64,000 nucleotides of DNA, from the NCBI RefSeq assembly GCF_020497125.1, contig NC_059072.1, forward strand, positions 276,874,045 to 276,938,044. The letters run 5' to 3'. The translations under genes were made by a program, and so were the position numbers. The DNA is from Mauremys mutica (taxonomy: Eukaryota; Chordata; Testudines; Geoemydidae). Every line of letters starts with the position of its first letter. Position 1 is the first letter of the stretch. Shown here piece after piece: positions 44,525 through 56,824 of this stretch. The notes beneath the pieces were generated by a model, which was not told where the DNA came from, made no database searches, and worked only from the letters and a program-made list of their open reading frames with translations.

Positions 44525-44624
44525 AGATAAATCTGTTAGTCTTTATGGTGCCACCGGCCTCCTTGTTGTTTTTGTGGATACAGACTAACACGGCTACCCC
44601 CTGATACTTAATTCTGCATTGAAT

Positions 44625-46240
44625 ATTCCACACAGCTTTAGCTGGGACACTATTTTGCAAGTGGGTCAGCATGTTGCCAATGTACACAGCATATTAAACA
44701 ACAAAGAGCTTATAAACAATTCACAAAAATGCATAAACAATTTCAGTTTAATTATCTATATCACCTTCTAAACTCTCCCCATTTTAGGATACTATAAAAG
44801 TCCAGCACTGGTGCCAAAAGTTTGGATGCACGCACTCAGATATAAATGTAAGTGATGGATTTTTCTTTCATATCAGCTTTGGAAAAGCCCACTGTGAAGT
44901 CGAGTCTTCATGGAAACAAGCTATTGAAGTGTACTCACTGACATTTTATTTTATTTTTAAATAAAATATAACAATACTAACAGCAATCAGTGTGCATTTA
45001 ATCCAAGACAGATAGTATAGGCAAAAATACTGAAAAACAGTGACAGAATCCTACAGTGGTTATTATTTATATAAAGCCATACATGTGCAGGAAAAGTCCT
45101 CTCAAGTATATCTATGAACAGAAAGATTCTTTAGAAAGCCTAATTCACTGAAAAATATAAATGTACAGCAGGAGAGGAGAACTACAGCATTTCCTCTTAA
45201 TTCTGCCATTTCATCATCCTGAGAAGGTTATCCTAATCAAGGGTATGAAATGGGACTAACTGCCATTCCTGATAACATTTGAGACATGAGACAGAGATGT
45301 CACATTTTCTAATTAGAAAGAAAACAGATCAACCCATCTGAATCAGGGACAGCAACAATTATCTATTGAAATAAAGATTTAACAAAATAAAGTGTCTCTA
45401 TCTTCAGCCAGGATCAACTGCACACTCCAGCATAACATGGGTGGAGAGCAGTTACTTAGTCAGGAATGTTTTTTTTCTCTCAGAGATAGATGTAAAGTGG
45501 ATATCCAAGAGCTTTGGTTGGAAGATATTTTAAATACAAAAACAGAGCTCATAATGTAAGTGACAGCAGAGCACAGAAAGTATCTGTGGCCATCTGGGCT
45601 CTGCACACAGAGTGGATGCTGGTTTCATGTTAGGCAATGCATGTCAGATAACTATGGAAGGGCAAAGCTTCCCAAACCTTCTCTGAGCCATGAAGTACTG
45701 CAGTTGTAGATTCAGATCCTCAGATGGCATGCATTTGAATAGTTCCATTGGAAAATGGAGTTTTGCTAATGATGAGAATTTGGCTGCAAGTATAAATGTA
45801 TTCCCCCTCTCTAGAGTTGCAGAACTCCTTACACTGAGGAGCAGATGAGTCTTCTCATCCAAGGAGTATAGGCTGCTGCAGTTTTTTGGGAACACTGTTT
45901 GATTGACCCTCAGGCTAAGCCCCTGGTAAAGGAACACCCCATTTTAACCCTAACTCTCCAATTACTCAGAGAATTATTAATTTGTGGCTGGCTGCTGACA
46001 AAAAGAGAATTCTGCCACTTAGTTGTTCTATCCTGGTGGGGCAGCGAAGGAAACTACACTGGATAAATGGTCTGTAGGAGAGTGCTCCTGCTATGGTGTA
46101 AGGTAAGAGTGCTAGGCTGTATGGAATCTCTTTCACTTGCTGACAGTTCCATAGTAGTAATGTAGGGATATTAAAGAAGGTACTAACAGTGATTTCCCCC
46201 CAAGTGACAGTAACCCCCCAGTTTCACCAAGTGCAAAAAT
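44625..46240. other. AT-rich unique DNA, no gene seen
   Basis: Short frames only. The 97-codon minus frame at 45644-45937 has no recognisable domain and no promoter context. Confidence 0.5.
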
Positions 46241-46249
46241 CTTTTAGTT

Positions 46250-47150
46250 CTTCTGTTAAAACTTGTAAGCTGCTATCTGTAGAAACCATTGATCGTATCT
46301 GTCCTGTGAAAGATACTCTGTTACTATGTAAACCTTACAAACAAGTTAATTGACTTTGTTCTTGAAGTAAACACTATGTTACCTGTAATTGATACAATGT
46401 AAACAAATGCTATAAGGCGTTAAGTGACTTTCACTACATTGTAACAGCAACGGCTCCTACGCACACACCCCGAAAGTGGTGGAGACAGTAAATTAAAATA
46501 TGGTTAAGATATGGAATGTATGTTGATGAATGCTTGATGTACATGAATGGTTAGGGTGGTGCCAGCCTAAAAAGGAAGTATCCATCGGCCGAAGAATGTG
46601 TCAAGTGGACCACCAGACAACCCCCGGAGGGTAAACTGGGATCCACCCCCAAACACCTGGAAGGATGAGAAACACAAACTTTGGACAGTGTGGAGCCACC
46701 AGGAATGTGCCATCTGCTGATTGAGTCAGCAACAGCAGGATGAAACAGCTCCCATAGACTAACATAGGAATTAATTCCTATAAGAACGAACTCCAAAGAC
46801 TGAGGACTTTGAGTCTCTGGTTCTGCTGCCAGCCTCCAGGAGCATCAGGTGCATCTGACAGAGACACGGCTCCATCCTCATGACCAAGATACCTGGCCAG
46901 TAACTTGGCATGAGCAACTTCTAGGCTGGTAACTATAACACCTATACAGAATTTAAATGAATGATTGTGTAAATGAATATTATATATATGTGTGTATATA
47001 AGGAATAAGTAGTACTAGAAATAAGTAGTCAAACAACGTTGTTTACTTTTATCTTTTGCTTTATTATTATATTTGCAATAAATTTGGCATCCTTGCCTTA
47101 TCCCTCTTAATAAAATCCTGCTGGTTTTTATTCTATTGGTATAACCGTAA
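46250..47150 (+). mobile_element. Probable LTR (solo), boundaries approximate
   Basis: The segment runs from TACTCTGTTACTATGTAAACC through a body with AACAGCTCCCATAGACTAAC to ATTTGCAATAAATTTGGCATCC and CTTAATAAAATCCTGCTGG, two polyadenylation signals followed by TTTTATTCTATTGGTATAAC. The U3-like upstream, R/U5-like end and lack of coding frames suggest a retroviral-type LTR. I could not establish TG...CA ends or a target duplication. Confidence 0.45.
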
Positions 47151-47169
47151 TCAACCAGGAATTTATAGC

Positions 47170-48435
47170 CCCCTTAGATTTTCTTCTTTGGCTGATGAAA
47201 CATGATTAAAGGGTCCAGTGAACACACTCAACTCAGTGAAATGACTACCATTGACTTCAATTGATATTGGATCCGATCCTTAGTCCTCTCCTGGAGAAAA
47301 ATACCATATAGCAGGTAGGCTGCATTTTCTCACTGATTCCACTTCTGAAAAGAGAGATTTTCTTACCAAGCTGTGCTATGCATAAATTGGCTACTGAGCA
47401 GCTGCTCTTGAAAGGAAAGTATCCCTTCCAAAACTGAAGATACTTTCACAAGTGCTGACCAAAGTAAGTGAGGGCCAGCACTCACAAAGGGCAATTTTCC
47501 CTATAATTGCATCATTATAATATGAGATTTTTCAGTGACACGGTGCGGGGAGATGCATTTTGCAAACTGCCAGGTCATTTGCATTGTCTTTGCTTCTGTA
47601 CCTGAGCTGATTTATTTTTGATGTCCTCCTATCATCTTAATGGAATGAGTTCCGATTGGTGCTGGTTCTAATGCTGAGTTTCTGGACACTTTTTACTCCT
47701 GCAGTTATTAGTGTTGTCTCATTTTGAAAAACAACATATTTTATGACCCTGTCAATAAACTTCATTAGTGGTTATGAGTCCATTAAAAATATTTCTTTCT
47801 TTAATTATGTGCAGTGCCACAATTTCCTCTTTACAAAGAAGGAGACAATTTAAATTAGTGTTAATGTTGTGGAAGGATTGAAGATTCATAACGTTCAAAT
47901 GAAATTTAAGATTTATCTTTGATAGAACAATGCAAATTAGTCTTCTATAAACAGTTTTTGAAATGTAATGAATATATTATATTATGGCACTTAAAAATCC
48001 CAATCAAACTAAAGGTTACAGGGTCAGATTCTGATTTCTATTACCTTTGTGCTGAAATCAGGGGAGATGTTTTGCATTTAGGTGGGTGTAATGGAAATCA
48101 AAATCTGGTTCATTATGTTTTCAAGCTCATAACTGAATTAAAAAAAAACACATTACCAAAAGCTACAAGTAGACAGGAGCTGTAATAAATTTGAATACCA
48201 ACCTACATATAGCAGTGTAAGAAAATTGCCTTCCCTTTGTTCCACCACCAATTTCTTCCTGGTCCCTTGTAAAATGACCATCTGTAGTTTCAGAGGTATT
48301 ATATGATCTCTTCGTGCTCTTGTTTCTGTGAAGATTCAGGTCTCAAAATTAAGTCATGCTATTCATAGCAAGTTATTTTCTCACAAATCAATTCCTCTGC
48401 CCATTGTTTTGCCTTTCTCTGAATTCCCTTCCTAT
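47170..48435. other. No gene or repeat recognised
   Basis: Unique-looking AT-rich sequence; a degraded foldback may be present at 48005-48065 (GGGTCAGATTCTGATTTC). Confidence 0.4.
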
Positions 48436-48439
48436 TATT

Positions 48440-48590
48440 AGAGAAACAAGGTGTGTGAGGTGCTATCTTTTATTCTGCTGGTGAGAGAGACAGGCTTTCA
48501 AGCTTACACAGAGCTCTTCTTCAGGCCTGGGAAACGTACTCAGAGTCACAGCTAAATACAAGGTGGAACAGGTTACTATTCCTGTTACTG
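48440..48590 (-). mobile_element. Palindromic-family retroelement fragment with hammerhead-like core (GAGCT stem)
   Basis: Minus strand: CCTGAAGAAGAGCTCTGTGT then AAGCTTGAAAGCCTGTCTCT and CTCACC, down to CACCTTGTTTCTCTAATAAT. The core is CTGAAGA (48524-48518), extra A, GAGCT/AGCTT helix (outer pair G-T), GAAA (48499-48496). Same subfamily as 813-994, with an intact GAAA here. Right (5') end undefined. Confidence 0.65.
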
Positions 48591-48606
48591 ACATTTTTTT
48601 TAAATC

Positions 48607-48850
48607 TTTCTCTTAAGGCACTGGACTGAGACTCAGGAAATGTGGTTCATTCTCAGGCTCTGCCACAGAACTCCTCTGACACCTTGGGCAAGTCATTCAA
48701 TCTCTGAGTCCCCTTCTTTCCCTCTCACCCCCCATAAAAGGGGGATAATACTACTTTCTTTCTCCCAGCCCTGTCTTGTCTATGTAGATTGTAAGGTATT
48801 GAGGACAGTGTTGGGATTGCAAGTTATCGCTTTAAAAGCAGGGTAGTTTT
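48607..48850 (+). mobile_element. MIR-type SINE
   Basis: AAGGCACTGGACTGAGACTCAGG (head), TTCTCAGGCTCTGCCACAGA, ACACCTTGGGCAAGTCATTC (core), CATAAAAGGGGGATAATACTAC and GATTGTAAGGTATTGAGGACAG are consecutive MIR consensus blocks. The best preserved MIR here; still diverged and inactive. Confidence 0.85.
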
Positions 48851-48869
48851 CTGCTTCTGCTTGCAGACT

Positions 48870-50055
48870 AGGGGGCTCTGTAGCAAAGTGTGCTATTGCA
48901 CTCATTCTGAAAAGTGCCATTTTGAAAATGGAGGGGGGTGAGTATGTCTTGCTGTCTTAGAGAGTAGCCGTCTCGGTGTCTGTTTGTGGGTTCCCGTGTG
49001 TTATCGTTCTGAATTCTAAGAAATAACACAGTGTTGCATTGCAACCATCCAGCAAGTGTATTCATGTTTTTATTTAATTTCTGTGTGCATATGCCAGGAA
49101 CTTAATAATAAGTTCTTACGGGCAATGACTGTCTCTAATTATGTGTATGTACGGCACCTACCACAATGATCCTGGATTTCAATTGGGGCCATGGGTCCTA
49201 TTAATACAAATATCAATTTACAATAACAAGATGTGCCTATTGGAGCACACAGCATTCTGTGCATAGTTGCTCTAATACAGCTACACAGGGATTATCAACT
49301 TCCCGATCTATGTTTTTGCCACCAACATGTACTGCAAGCTCATGTCTATTTTTTGTGTGAACTCTAACACTAAAGTCTTTTTTAATATAACTAACAATGC
49401 ATGTAAAAGCAAATACTTTGCTGTATGTGAGCTAAATCTAAAATTGCATATTTTAGCAGAAAAAGAATACTTCCCATATGTTTTGCAGAAAAGTTCAACT
49501 TTTAAGCATAATAATCCATTACAAATACAATTTTATCTTGCAGATTAAAGGACTGTGCAGCCACAATACAATTTGTTACTTAATCCTGAAGACAAGCTCT
49601 TACATAAATTTAAGGAAGTGACACAAATCAGCAAAGGCAGAGAAATTCTTTGCTAATGCTGAGAGCTGAACTATACCATTTAAACAAGTTCTTGTGTTGT
49701 GGATAGTGTGGAGCTGCCCTGGGCAGTTTAGGGAAGGATTGTGCCTTAGGCAGATATAATCCTCCTCTGAGCTCCTAATTGTGAAAGGGAGCATGCAGCT
49801 TGCTAGGCTACCTCTGCTTGCATGCCTGGCTGATTGCCTGGGTAGCCTCCTTCCCATTTCTTCTGGAACGATGTGTACCCTTAGGGTGCATGGCAGGAAT
49901 ACTCCCTGTCCATGTGTGGGATTCATAAGGGGCAGAAGGGCTTTTCGCAGCTTCCCAAACACAGCCTATGCACCCAGATCAGGGCCAATTTGTCCTTAGG
50001 AAACTGTCCTGTATTTATGATCCTTAAGATTTGCAGCTCCCCGCCCCTCCCACCC
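48870..50055. other. No gene or repeat recognised
   Basis: AT-rich; opposite-strand short frames at 49600-49999 overlap and show no domain. Confidence 0.45.
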
Positions 50056-50059
50056 GCCA

Positions 50060-50591
50060 CAGGGCTGCCCAGAGGATTCCGGGGGCCCGGGGTCTTAGGC
50101 GGTGGGGGGGCCCCGCTTCAGCGGTAAGTCAGCGGCGGGGGGGTCCTTCCATTCTGGGACCCGCTGCCAAAGTGCCCACGGCGGGGACCCCCCTCCGCCG
50201 AATTACCGCCGAAGCGGGACCCGCCGCCGAAGTGCAGCCCCCACTGCGGGTCTTCGGGGCACTTCGGCGGCGGGTCCCGGAACGGAAGGACACCCGCCCC
50301 CCCCCGCCGAATTACTGCCGAAGACCTGGCTGCACTCCGGTGGCGGGTCCCGCTTCGGCGGTAATTCGGGAGGTGGGGGTGTCCTTCTGTCCCGGAGAGG
50401 AAGGACCCCCCCGCCAGCGAAGACCGGGAGCGAAGAAGCTCCGGGGGCCCGGGCCCCGCGAGAGTTTTCCGGGGCCCCCGGAGCGAGTGAAGGACCCCGC
50501 TCCAGGGGCCACGAAAAACTCTCGTGGGGGCCCCTGCTGGGCCTGGGGCCTGGGGCAAATTGCCCCACTTGCCCCCCCCCGGGCGGCCCTG
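50060..50591. mobile_element. Very GC-rich hAT element, CAGGGC family (532 bp)
   Basis: Ends CAGGGCTGCCCAGAGGATTC and GGGCGGCCCTG as in the 159-bp relative at 33487. The interior consists of repeated CGGCGGTAATTCGG / CCGCCGAATTACCGCCGAAG modules in both orientations, then GGGGGCCCCTGCTGGGCCTGG and CAAATTGCCCCAC. Long frames on both strands (e.g. 50031-50621, 50118-50603) result from the high GC content. Right flank is a C run, so the duplication is unreadable. Confidence 0.8.
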
Positions 50592-50599
50592 CCCCCCCC

Positions 50600-52355
50600 C
50601 CACACTCCTTTCACAAAGTGAAAGTCAATGATACAGCACCAGGAAGAAATTTGACTTTCTTACCTATCACCATTTTGTCACAAAATTCTAACCTTGGACC
50701 AGAACATGACCCCTCACTCACATCAATAACTGCTCATCAATGTGAGTAGAATATTTATAATACGGCCCTTTTTGTTCAGCCTTAGAGTTCATATACAGAC
50801 AACAATATTGGCATCTTGAGTAAGGATCTGCAGAACGAGACTTTTAATTTACATCTGCTAAGTAGAGGTGAGGTTTTAAAAAGAGAGGAAAAGTGAAACT
50901 GACCATTAGGATTATGTACATTCCTATAAAACAAATACATTAAAAAAAAGTGCTTTTTTAACATATGTTTGACCCAGAGAAAAAAAATAAAAAGATAGCA
51001 AAATCTCAAAAGGTACCATCATCATAAACTTTGGAAAGCAGTAGATATGGTTCCCTGCAGTAGTTAAGTGCCGGAAGTCAAGGCCTAGGTTAGAGAGTAC
51101 GAGCACACATACATGTTTTAGGTTGTCAGTATACAAATATTTTATGAAATAGATTACTTAGCATCATGTTATTTGTAAGTCAATATTTGAAGCACCTTAT
51201 GCATCTTTTGTCCAATTGACAGATCAATGTGACTTTAACGTGTCCCTCCTCTCTCCATGAACGTATCTGTAGTGAAATTCAGGTCAGCTGTAAGAAAAAG
51301 TTTCTGCTTCCCTGAGCGATGGGAAATGTCTTTTTATTGTGATGAATGGCATAGTCTCATGAACTGTAGAAAGCAAATCCTTCATTCCAGGAGTGTCTGC
51401 TTCCAGCAGGGTTTTTCTTCCATGACTACTCCCCACACCAAATTCAAACATAAACCTTAATACAAACATTGCACTAAACAAGATACAAGCCAATAAATAA
51501 TTACACTGCGCTCTGTTCTGGCATGTGTGCTTTCAGTGAGGACATTACTCCTCCTGCAGTGTCACTGAAACAAGAACCAGTCCTTTTGCTTGTTGTGTTA
51601 TTGTTTGTAAGACAAAACTGATGAACCTGGAAAACATTTCTCCTATTTTATCCCCATCCATCAAAAATGCCTAAATTAGACACAACTAGAATGTATATCC
51701 TCTTCCTTTTATAAAGTGAACATATTGTGACCATGATGCATTAGATTCAGCAGCTGCCAGAAGTTTCTTATACTGAACCAGATGAGAGGTTTTCTGAACT
51801 GGTTCTAATCTTTAATAGCACAGAAGAGAGCCATGGAGTCCAGTGTGTAACTTGGTGGGAAAATAGAGGTCTCTGCTCTCTCCACACTAGTGTCATTTGT
51901 AAAACATGTAAATCTTGTAAAAATTTGTAAAAAAAACTCTAGGTGTTCAGACTGATGAGCCATAGGGAACTTGAGTCTATGATGCAAGAAGTAAGGTAAT
52001 TAAGTCCATGAGTGAAATGCTACAGCTCATGAATAGCAGGTTCTCTTTTATTGCCTAATAGATAGAACAGTGGCCTGGAAAGGCATATCTCTGCATAGCT
52101 AACACAGGTCTGAAGTGGCAGTCTGTCTTTTAATTATCAGCCATATTAATTAAAAACAAACCCAGATTAATTGTTGCTTCACAGTAAATACTATCAACTG
52201 CTTTGATTGTTTCTCATCTCCCCAAAAGACACTTAATTACTCCAGTTTAACTCTTCCCTGCAAGTCCTCTGCAGTTCCAAGAACTCTCATGCAGAAAAAG
52301 TGCTCTAAGGAGAACACATCATCTTAATCTCTGTCGCCACCCCCCCCCCACCCAT
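50600..52355. other. AT-rich unique DNA, no gene seen
   Basis: Short frames only. Confidence 0.5.
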
Positions 52356-52359
52356 CTGT

Positions 52360-52465
52360 ATAGGGCTTTTCGTCTTCCAAGTGATTTACAAACAATAACA
52401 AATTAGTCTTCCAAATACGCCTGCAGGATAGGTAAGAAAACATACCCATATTTTATGGAAATATG
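52360..52465. mobile_element. MIR-like fragment
   Basis: TATAGGGCTTTTCGTCTTCCAAGTGATTTACAAACAATAAC then CCTGCAGGATAGGTAAGAAAAC and CATATTTTATGG follow the MIR order (…CACTTTACA…CCTGTGAGGTAGGTA…CCCATTTTA). A run of 11 C precedes it. Confidence 0.55.
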
Positions 52466-52469
52466 AGTA

Positions 52470-55400
52470 ATGCTAGAAAAGATTCTGGATCCAGTTATGT
52501 CAATCAGCCTTCAAAAGGACTGCACTCTAGAGTTTATGAAAATGACCAGTCCCAGTACTGCAACATACAGAGCCTCTTGAAAACATTTCAAGACACTTTG
52601 TCCTTCATTTGAATTTTAACTGGGGATCCTTTTGTCCATAAACTCAGAGCTCTCCCATTTATGTTGAAGGCAAACCTTCAACAGTTATCTGAAGTAAGAG
52701 TGATGATATCTGCTTTCCAGGTCCTTTGGGAATGGTGAATAAGACAATTCCCCTTTACTGCTAAGAGCTTGATAGGAAACAAACATCATTTAATCCTCTA
52801 GAAGTTTGTTTTTAACCAATTATTTAACTTACAAGTGTCCCATAACTCTCAGACAATAATCATTTCTAAGGACATGACTCATTCTAATCCCAAAGTTACC
52901 TTAAAGTGTAGTGATCCCACCAAATTACTATTGAAAATTATGTACAGCTGAAATAAAGATTGACAGAGTTATTTACAGTAAGGGAGTTAGCCCACAATAT
53001 TGCATTGAATAATTATTTTTTGTGCCCTGACCTTCCCTTCCCCATGTTCATTTAGGTGTATGCCTCACAGTGCATACTATCTTAGAGCCATGGCAGCTTG
53101 AGAGGAAATGAAAAACCCTCCAGTAGTTCCAGAACCAGAGTCATCACACAAGAGTTTAGCATGCTTTATAAAGAGAAATGCATTACCTTTATTACTTAAA
53201 AATACTAAATGAATCTTTTAGCACTAGTAAAAGAACATTTCCATGCTGTGAATAAATCACAGCAATTTTGAATAATTCATAGGCAGTTATATCAATTAGT
53301 GAGGGCCAGCATATTCAATCAGCCACAGTACAAGGCAGCTAACTGTGTAACAAACTTGAAGAAGCTTTGGGGAGTTGATTATCCAATAAACAAAAGTATT
53401 TATAACTTTTGTAGGAGATCTCCCTTTTGCTAGCAGGTCTCATTACTGTTAGTCGTTGACCTACTTTCTAGGTCTTTTTCTGAAGTTTAGGGGTCCTCTT
53501 TGAATTCTAAAACATTCAAAACAACAACTTAACCCTAGAACTTTTGAAAGAAACACATCTTCTAGAGAACAATAGGCAAGCTTTCCTTCTTTAGTTAACT
53601 GAATATTATAGGTGGAGCTGGCAGCAACAAAGATTTAATTTTAAAGCTACAAGTGTAAGTCACACTCTGTTTATAATATAGTCTCTCTTTTCACCTTTAA
53701 CATTAAGTATCTTAAAGCACATGAATCAGAATTGACGAAGAGTGGGCTAATCAACTCTGAATAAAGAGACGCTTTGGAATGCACTGCCGTTGTTTGCCAG
53801 CTGAATTAATGATGCTGATGGTACACATATACACTTAGCAAATATTTACTTGGCAAAAAGAAAAAATTGAGTCCCTCAGCAGCTGACTACTCGTATAACC
53901 AGTTTGCTTGGTACAAAAGATTGCTGTAATATGATAAGGAAAGAAGGGCTTTATGTTTACTGTTTTTCATTTACCTAAAAATCACAATTTCCTCAAAAGT
54001 TCCATCTGCAAATCATATCATATAATAATCAGGGTATCTGGAAGGGAGAGTTCAATACAAGTCTTGGTGGGGATATTGGATAGGTATCTGGAAGGGTATA
54101 TGGATAGATGACATGTACAGACATGATCATAAGGATTTCCAGTAGTTGGGATGTTGGTTAAATAGTAGAAAACTGTCTCTGGGAGCTGCTGGGGAGTTCT
54201 ATCTCTGTGCCACCATTTTCAGTGGATTCCCTTTATGACCAGCAGCACTGCTGACCCCACTTCCTCTGAATTAGCTAGCACTTGTAATTAAGAACAGAGC
54301 AGTACTTTTTTCTCATAAAGCACAAAACTATAATTCTGGATGGCTCCGGTGAAAGGGATACACCCTTTTTATACACTGGGAGAAAGTTCACCACAGTCTG
54401 ACTCTTGTTGCATAGACTACGTCACTTTACTAAGAAGTAGGGGAGTAGATGGAGCAGGAGATTGTCAATGGGAAAGATTCTTATTTCTAGTTTACCAGTT
54501 CACATCTAGCTTGTGAGGGCCAAAAGTTAATCACCTGAATTCTAGTTAGTGATGTATATGAAATGAAATGAGGTTGTCGCTTCCCTTCCAGCTCTGAGCG
54601 TACCGGGATAGTATACAGCTATCATGGTAAAACAAAAGAACAACCTTGCATAATACGCCTGTAATTTGTTGCATGCAATTGGTATGTAAGACAGATGGCA
54701 AGCAGAACTGGTTTTGGCTTGTTGAAATTGATTCTGCTAAGTTCAAAACAAATGTTACGTTAGCAGGGCAATTTAGCAAAAGAAAGGAACATAATGAGGG
54801 GGATTATTTGTCATGGTAAACCAGTGAACCACGTCTCTAAAGTTTGATTTAATGCTTTTTTTTTCTTTAGTCCTGCCCTTAACAACCACATTCAGCTACA
54901 CAATATACAGAATATCCTTCTGTAGCGTAAAGATAAGGAACATTGCAGATACCATGACAAAAACACAGAAAAAGTTATTAATATTTGTTCTTGGTCCCCA
55001 AAGAGGAAATAGACTATACATTTCAGATAAAAATCTTAAATTTGTCTCTGTTGTAGCTGTTCATTTTCACAAGAACAACCAACCAGTCTTTGAAGTAAAA
55101 CTTGTAAGTCTTTGCTATATAGTAAAGCTGAATATCATCTAAAATGGAGACACAGGTTTTACTTCCCTGCCATAGAAGACCTAGTTTTCAGAGGTGCTCA
55201 ACAATCACAACTTCCACTTAAAAATCAGTGGAGAGGCTCAGTATCTCTGAACAAAGAGGCACTTACAGTGGTTGAACTTAAAATGTTATTTTCTGTTCCA
55301 GAGTATTACCAGTTCTAGCAGTATTCCCAAATATGCATAATATCACTGAAACTGGTTATCACTCTAGAAGTGGAATCAACTTTTTAAGTATGTCCACAAT

Positions 55401-56060
55401 AAGTGGGAATCATGTAGAGAAATTCCAAATTTCATTCTCTAGCTTTATGTGTCCAAGTTTGAAATTTTGGCCCAGTGATTAATTGAACTAGGTATTCATA
55501 GTAAGCAATATATTCAAATTCAACTCATTTTTCTTTGAGGGTTATCCATGAGCAGATAATCATTTTCACAAATTTGTTCATTACTCTAATTTAATTAATG
55601 TTTTGTAAAAATTTCAGTTAATAGATTATTTACAACAGTCTACTGCAAGTGTCTGATATTAGAACTATATGTTTGGTCAACTAAGTCACATGGGATTGTT
55701 TCTGTATCCAGAATGGATTACTAGCTTTTGTAAAAAAAAAAAAATAGAAGGGAACCTGAATAAATTCATAGGAATTTGATTTAGGTGTATGATGAATGTA
55801 CTCTAATAAGCAATAGTAGAAGATATGCAGGCCTAGGAAGGAGAGAGAAGTATTGGAAGTCAAGAAGAAAAGGAGGGAGATAATTTTGCTAACCACTTGG
55901 TAACTTCTTCCTGTCAAGGAGACACAATTGCTCCCTTAATTTCCCTCTCCGGTGAACAGAATATCTTGGTCACACATATATAAATGCTCTTTCCTTTCCA
56001 GAGTTTAGCAAAACAAGTCCAGATTAAAAACAAAAACAACAAAAAAAAACCCCCCACAGT
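52470..56060. other. Long AT-rich unique region, no gene seen
   Basis: About 3.6 kb without a recognisable element or exon. It contains small local duplications such as TATCTGGAAGGG(A/T) at 54037 and 54085. Confidence 0.5.
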
Positions 56061-56117
56061 CTCACTACTCTCTATGGGATAAATAGTCCTTTCGGCCTTT
56101 CACGGAGCTCTTTGACA

Positions 56118-56583
56118 GACTTGAAGGTGGCAATTTTGCAACAAAAAAACTTCAAAAACAGACTCCAAAGAGAGACTGCTGAACTCGAAATAATATGCAA
56201 ATTAGATACAATTAACTTAGGTTTAAACAGAGACTGGGAATGGTTGGATTATTACATTAATTGAATCTATTTCCCTACGTTAAGTCCTCCTCACACCTTC
56301 TATGTGTCATCTCGATTATCACTTCAAAGGTTTTTTTTTTCTCCTGCTGTTGATAGCTCATCTCAATTGATTGGACTCTTACAGTTGGTATGCATACTTC
56401 CACCTTTTCATGTTCTCTGTATGTATAAATATCTTCTGTCTGTGTGTTCCATTCTATGCATCCGAAGAAGTGAGCTGTAGCCCACGAAAGCTTATGCTGA
56501 AATAAATTTGTTAGTCTCTAAGGTGCCACAAGTACTCCTGTTCTTTTTGCGGATACAGACTAACATGGCTGCTACTCTGAAAC
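56118..56583 (+). mobile_element. Hammerhead-motif retroelement, copy B (GTGAGC-stem subfamily), 466 bp
   Basis: Runs from GACTTGAAGGTGGCAATTTTG to GACTAACATGGCTGCTACTC. Flanked by an exact 10-bp duplication CTCTTTGACA (56108-56117 and 56584-56593), longer than the 8 bp of hAT or the 2-3 bp of Tc1/mariner or Harbinger elements. The body aligns with copy A at 3978-4370 and extends ~70 bp further 5'. No protein frame. Confidence 0.8.
56462..56498 (+). ncRNA. Hammerhead-like motif in copy B
   Basis: CCGAAGA (56462-56468; C where the ribozyme has U4), extra A, GTGAGC-TGTA-GCCCAC (one A-C mismatch), GAAA (56486-56489), then the perfect short hairpin AGC-TTAT-GCT. The cleavage position is G here, which would block cleavage. 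Degenerate copy of the motif. Confidence 0.35.
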
Positions 56584-56625
56584 CTCTTTGACATAGTTCC
56601 CTTTTTTCTTCTTCTTGTGGAAGTA

Positions 56626-56793
56626 CGGTAACTTCTCACTTAACATTGCAGTTATGTTCCTGAAAAATGTGACATTAAGCGAAACAATGTTAAGCGAATC
56701 CAATTTCCTCATAAGAGTTAATGTAAATGGGGGGGGGGTTAGGTTCCAGGGAACTTTTTTTTTCACCAGACAAAAAAATATATAAAAATAGTT

Positions 56794-56824
<31 letters not shown>

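Larger units (their letters stand above)
43760..44608 (+). mobile_element. Palindromic retroelement with two hammerhead-like cores (GTGGGT-stem subfamily) and a nested hAT
   Basis: The left arm from GAGTCCGGTGGCACCTTAAAG to GCATGGAGTGAAAGTTACAG is mirrored by CTGTAACTTTCACTCCATG to TTATGGTGCCACCGGCCTCC in the right arm (44464-44563). The inner GAGTTACCTCACAAGTGGAGAACC (44262-44287) is mirrored at 44403-44428. The 3' end, GACTAACACGGCTACCCCCTG, is present only on the right, so the left (5') end is truncated. Flanking TTAATTATGCATTAAA (43744-43759) and TTAATTCTGCATTGAA (44608-44623) match at 14 of 16, a long duplication of the retrotransposon kind. No protein coding. Confidence 0.85.

Noticed and set aside
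46250..47150. Full retroviral provirus
   Set aside because: Only an LTR-like end with polyadenylation signals is seen; no gag, pol or env coding was found next to it.
50031..50749. Frames of 196 and 215 codons, with others on the minus strand
   Set aside because: Open in many frames on both strands because of GC content within a hAT element; no domain recognised.
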